NCBI RefSeq assembly: GCF_000967655.1
Contig: NZ_JXYA01000011.1
Location: forward strand, 1-64,000
From: Pseudoalteromonas rubra
Lineage (GTDB): Bacteria > Pseudomonadota > Gammaproteobacteria > Enterobacterales > Alteromonadaceae
Direction: 5' to 3'
DNA: 64,000 nucleotides
Part shown: in pieces, positions 62,578-64,000 of the stretch
How the letters are laid out: each line of letters begins with the position of its first letter
Numbering within the stretch: the stretch's first letter is position 1
Made by a program: the position numbers and the translations under genes
Notes under the pieces: model-generated
What the model was told of the DNA's origin: nothing
What the model saw: only the letters and a program-made list of their open reading frames with translations
The model's database searches: none

Positions 62578-64000
62578 ATGGTTTTAAACATAATAAAGAA
62601 ATACACCCGACAAATTGTACTTTGCAGTATTGTCGGGGCGGTCAGCGCCTTTTTCAGCATTTGGCTGATCTCTCTGATCTCGGAAAGCCCCCTTGAAAGC
62701 ATCAATGCCGATGCACAGCGCTGGGCACTGCAGTTTTTCCTTGGCATCGTCGGGCTCTTTACCATCAGCTCACTGGCCAATTACTTTATGACAAAACTAA
62801 GTGTGAATATCATATTCGAAGTGCGGGATAACTTAGTTAAACGCATATTGAACACTAAGTTTTCTACCTTAGACAAAATTGGAGGACACAAGGTACTGGC
62901 GACTGTGTCCTCGGATGTGAGTGATATCTCCCGCGCCATCTCAGCCATGCCCCAATACATTTATAACCTAGTCACTGTGTTGGTCTGCTTAGGGTTTTTA
63001 GCCTATAAATCGCCAGCCCTGTTCGGCGTACTGGTCGCGGCTTTGCCATTCGGCCTGGCCGTCTCGGTGCTTTTGGTCAATCGGGCGGAAAAGTACGATG
63101 AAATCTGGCGTGATAACTACGATGTTATGTACGAGCAGTTCAAGTGTTTGGCCGACGGCGCAAAAGAGTTAAACAACAATCAAAAGCGCAAAGGCGTTTT
63201 TTACAATAATGGTTTTATCCCTTCATTAAAGCAAATCAAGCAGTCTAACCTGAATTCGGAGCTGCTGTGGAACCTGAGTGAAAACTGGGGACAAACCTTA
63301 ATTTTTATTCTGCTGGGTGTGATTCTGCTGTCACACAGCGTTTTCGGGCTCGGCGAAAGCTCAGCCATATTATCTTTTATCTTTGTTTTGATCTTTATTC
63401 AGGGGCCTGCAGATGTATTGCTGTCACATCAGGAGTCCATCGCAAAAGCCTTTGTTTCTGTACGCAAAATAGACAGCCTGGATATTTCCGAAGACACCCG
63501 CATGCATGAATATATAAAGGATGAAGCGCTGTGCGGAACGTTTGAGACCCTAAAAATAGAAGGGCTGAAATTCAAGCATGACAGCGAAGACTCAGTGTTT
63601 GAAGTGGGGCCTGTAGATCTTAACATCAATAAAGGGGAGTTGCTGATCATCAACGGCGGCAACGGCTGTGGTAAGTCCACCTTCGGCAAATTGCTTGTCG
63701 GTCTCTATGAGGCAGGTTCTGGCTCTATTTCTATCGACGATCTCAAAGTCGAGGAACACAACAAAAATCAGTATTTAAACTTGTTCAGTGTGATCCATTC
63801 CGACTTTTACTTGTTCGACACCTTGATCGACCGCGATGGCAATACACCTTCGGACGCTAGTATCGGCAAATACCTAGAGAAACTGAATCTGCACGACAAG
63901 GTCACCGTGGTGGACGGTCGCTTCTCGACTACTAAATTATCTCATGGTCAGCGTAAGCGACTGGCACTGTTAGTAGCCTATCTGGAAGATGCGCCTGTTT
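62578..64000 (+). CDS. Cyclic-peptide-type ABC exporter (PvdE/SyrD-like), partial
   Basis: The frame starts at ATG 62578 (AAGGAAG upstream) and runs off the window end after 474 codons. Residues 1 to about 310 are membrane-spanning (for example QIVLCSIVGAVSAFFSIWLI near the start), as in a single-chain transporter. An ATPase domain follows with Walker A NGGNGCGKST and signature LSHGQRKRLAL; the Walker B region is cut off. The LSHGQRKR form and single-chain layout resemble exporters of pyoverdine-type siderophores and lipopeptides. Its position as the next gene after the thioesterase module suggests it exports the NRPS product across the inner membrane. The stop codon is not seen. Confidence 0.88.
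   Translation, partial: MVLNIIKKYTRQIVLCSIVGAVSAFFSIWLISLISESPLESINADAQRWALQFFLGIVGLFTISSLANYFMTKLSVNIIFEVRDNLVKRILNTKFSTLDKIGGHKVLATVSSDVSDISRAISAMPQYIYNLVTVLVCLGFLAYKSPALFGVLVAALPFGLAVSVLLVNRAEKYDEIWRDNYDVMYEQFKCLADGAKELNNNQKRKGVFYNNGFIPSLKQIKQSNLNSELLWNLSENWGQTLIFILLGVILLSHSVFGLGESSAILSFIFVLIFIQGPADVLLSHQESIAKAFVSVRKIDSLDISEDTRMHEYIKDEALCGTFETLKIEGLKFKHDSEDSVFEVGPVDLNINKGELLIINGGNGCGKSTFGKLLVGLYEAGSGSISIDDLKVEEHNKNQYLNLFSVIHSDFYLFDTLIDRDGNTPSDASIGKYLEKLNLHDKVTVVDGRFSTTKLSHGQRKRLALLVAYLEDAPV

Overview
The window reads as chromosomal DNA of a marine-type gammaproteobacterium, most likely Pseudoalteromonas or a close relative. This is an inference from the character of GlmU and GlmS, a TonB-dependent receptor next to a LytTR regulator, an MltD lipoprotein, and the two peptide-natural-product loci; no search was run. 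Two housekeeping amino-sugar genes, glmU (618-1979) and glmS (25804-27624), act as landmarks. They are about 24 kb apart, and accessory DNA fills the space between and beyond them.

Left part (1-10152): two small ORFs with good ribosome-binding sites lie on the minus strand at the window edge. The second, cut by the edge, looks like the start of a ribosomally made peptide precursor. Beyond glmU is an operon-like block for a modified and exported peptide: an HlyD-type adaptor, a C39 peptidase-ABC exporter, a LanC-like cyclase and a full-length LanB-like dehydratase, closed by a strong terminator. All key catalytic residues that can be checked are present.

Middle (10200-24900): mostly envelope and regulatory genes. 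They include a small secreted protein, two AraC-type regulators with membrane N-termini, an S41-like lipoprotein, a serine hydrolase, ThpR, a GH24-type lysozyme, an MltD transglycosylase, a YbaK-like deacylase, a tandem aspartyl protease, and an outer-membrane receptor with a LytTR regulator. Two repeat arrays lie here: a 13-bp tandem repeat, and an 82-bp tandem repeat with a REP-like palindrome.

glmS region (24900-29086): a DeoR-family regulator with a probable autoregulatory operator, then glmS and its terminator. Immediately after the terminator is a sequence closely resembling the right end of Tn7, followed by 1.4 kb of AT-rich sequence with no convincing gene.

Right part (29087-64000): a six-gene, nine-module nonribosomal peptide synthetase line ending in a thioesterase, followed by a PvdE/SyrD-like cyclic-peptide exporter cut by the window end. 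Residues read from the adenylation domains suggest X1 - D-Orn - X3 (basic-like) - Asn - Orn - Gln-like - X7 - N-methyl-Thr - X9. Module 7 has lost conserved ATP-binding residues in two motifs and may not activate its own amino acid. Four of the five protein junctions pair an acidic-aromatic C-terminal tail with a TubC-type N-terminal docking domain; the ORF2-ORF3 junction uses a different pair. The first kilobase of the first synthetase gene is much more AT-rich than the rest. The cluster therefore looks like a composite system sitting at the classic Tn7 attachment site downstream of glmS.
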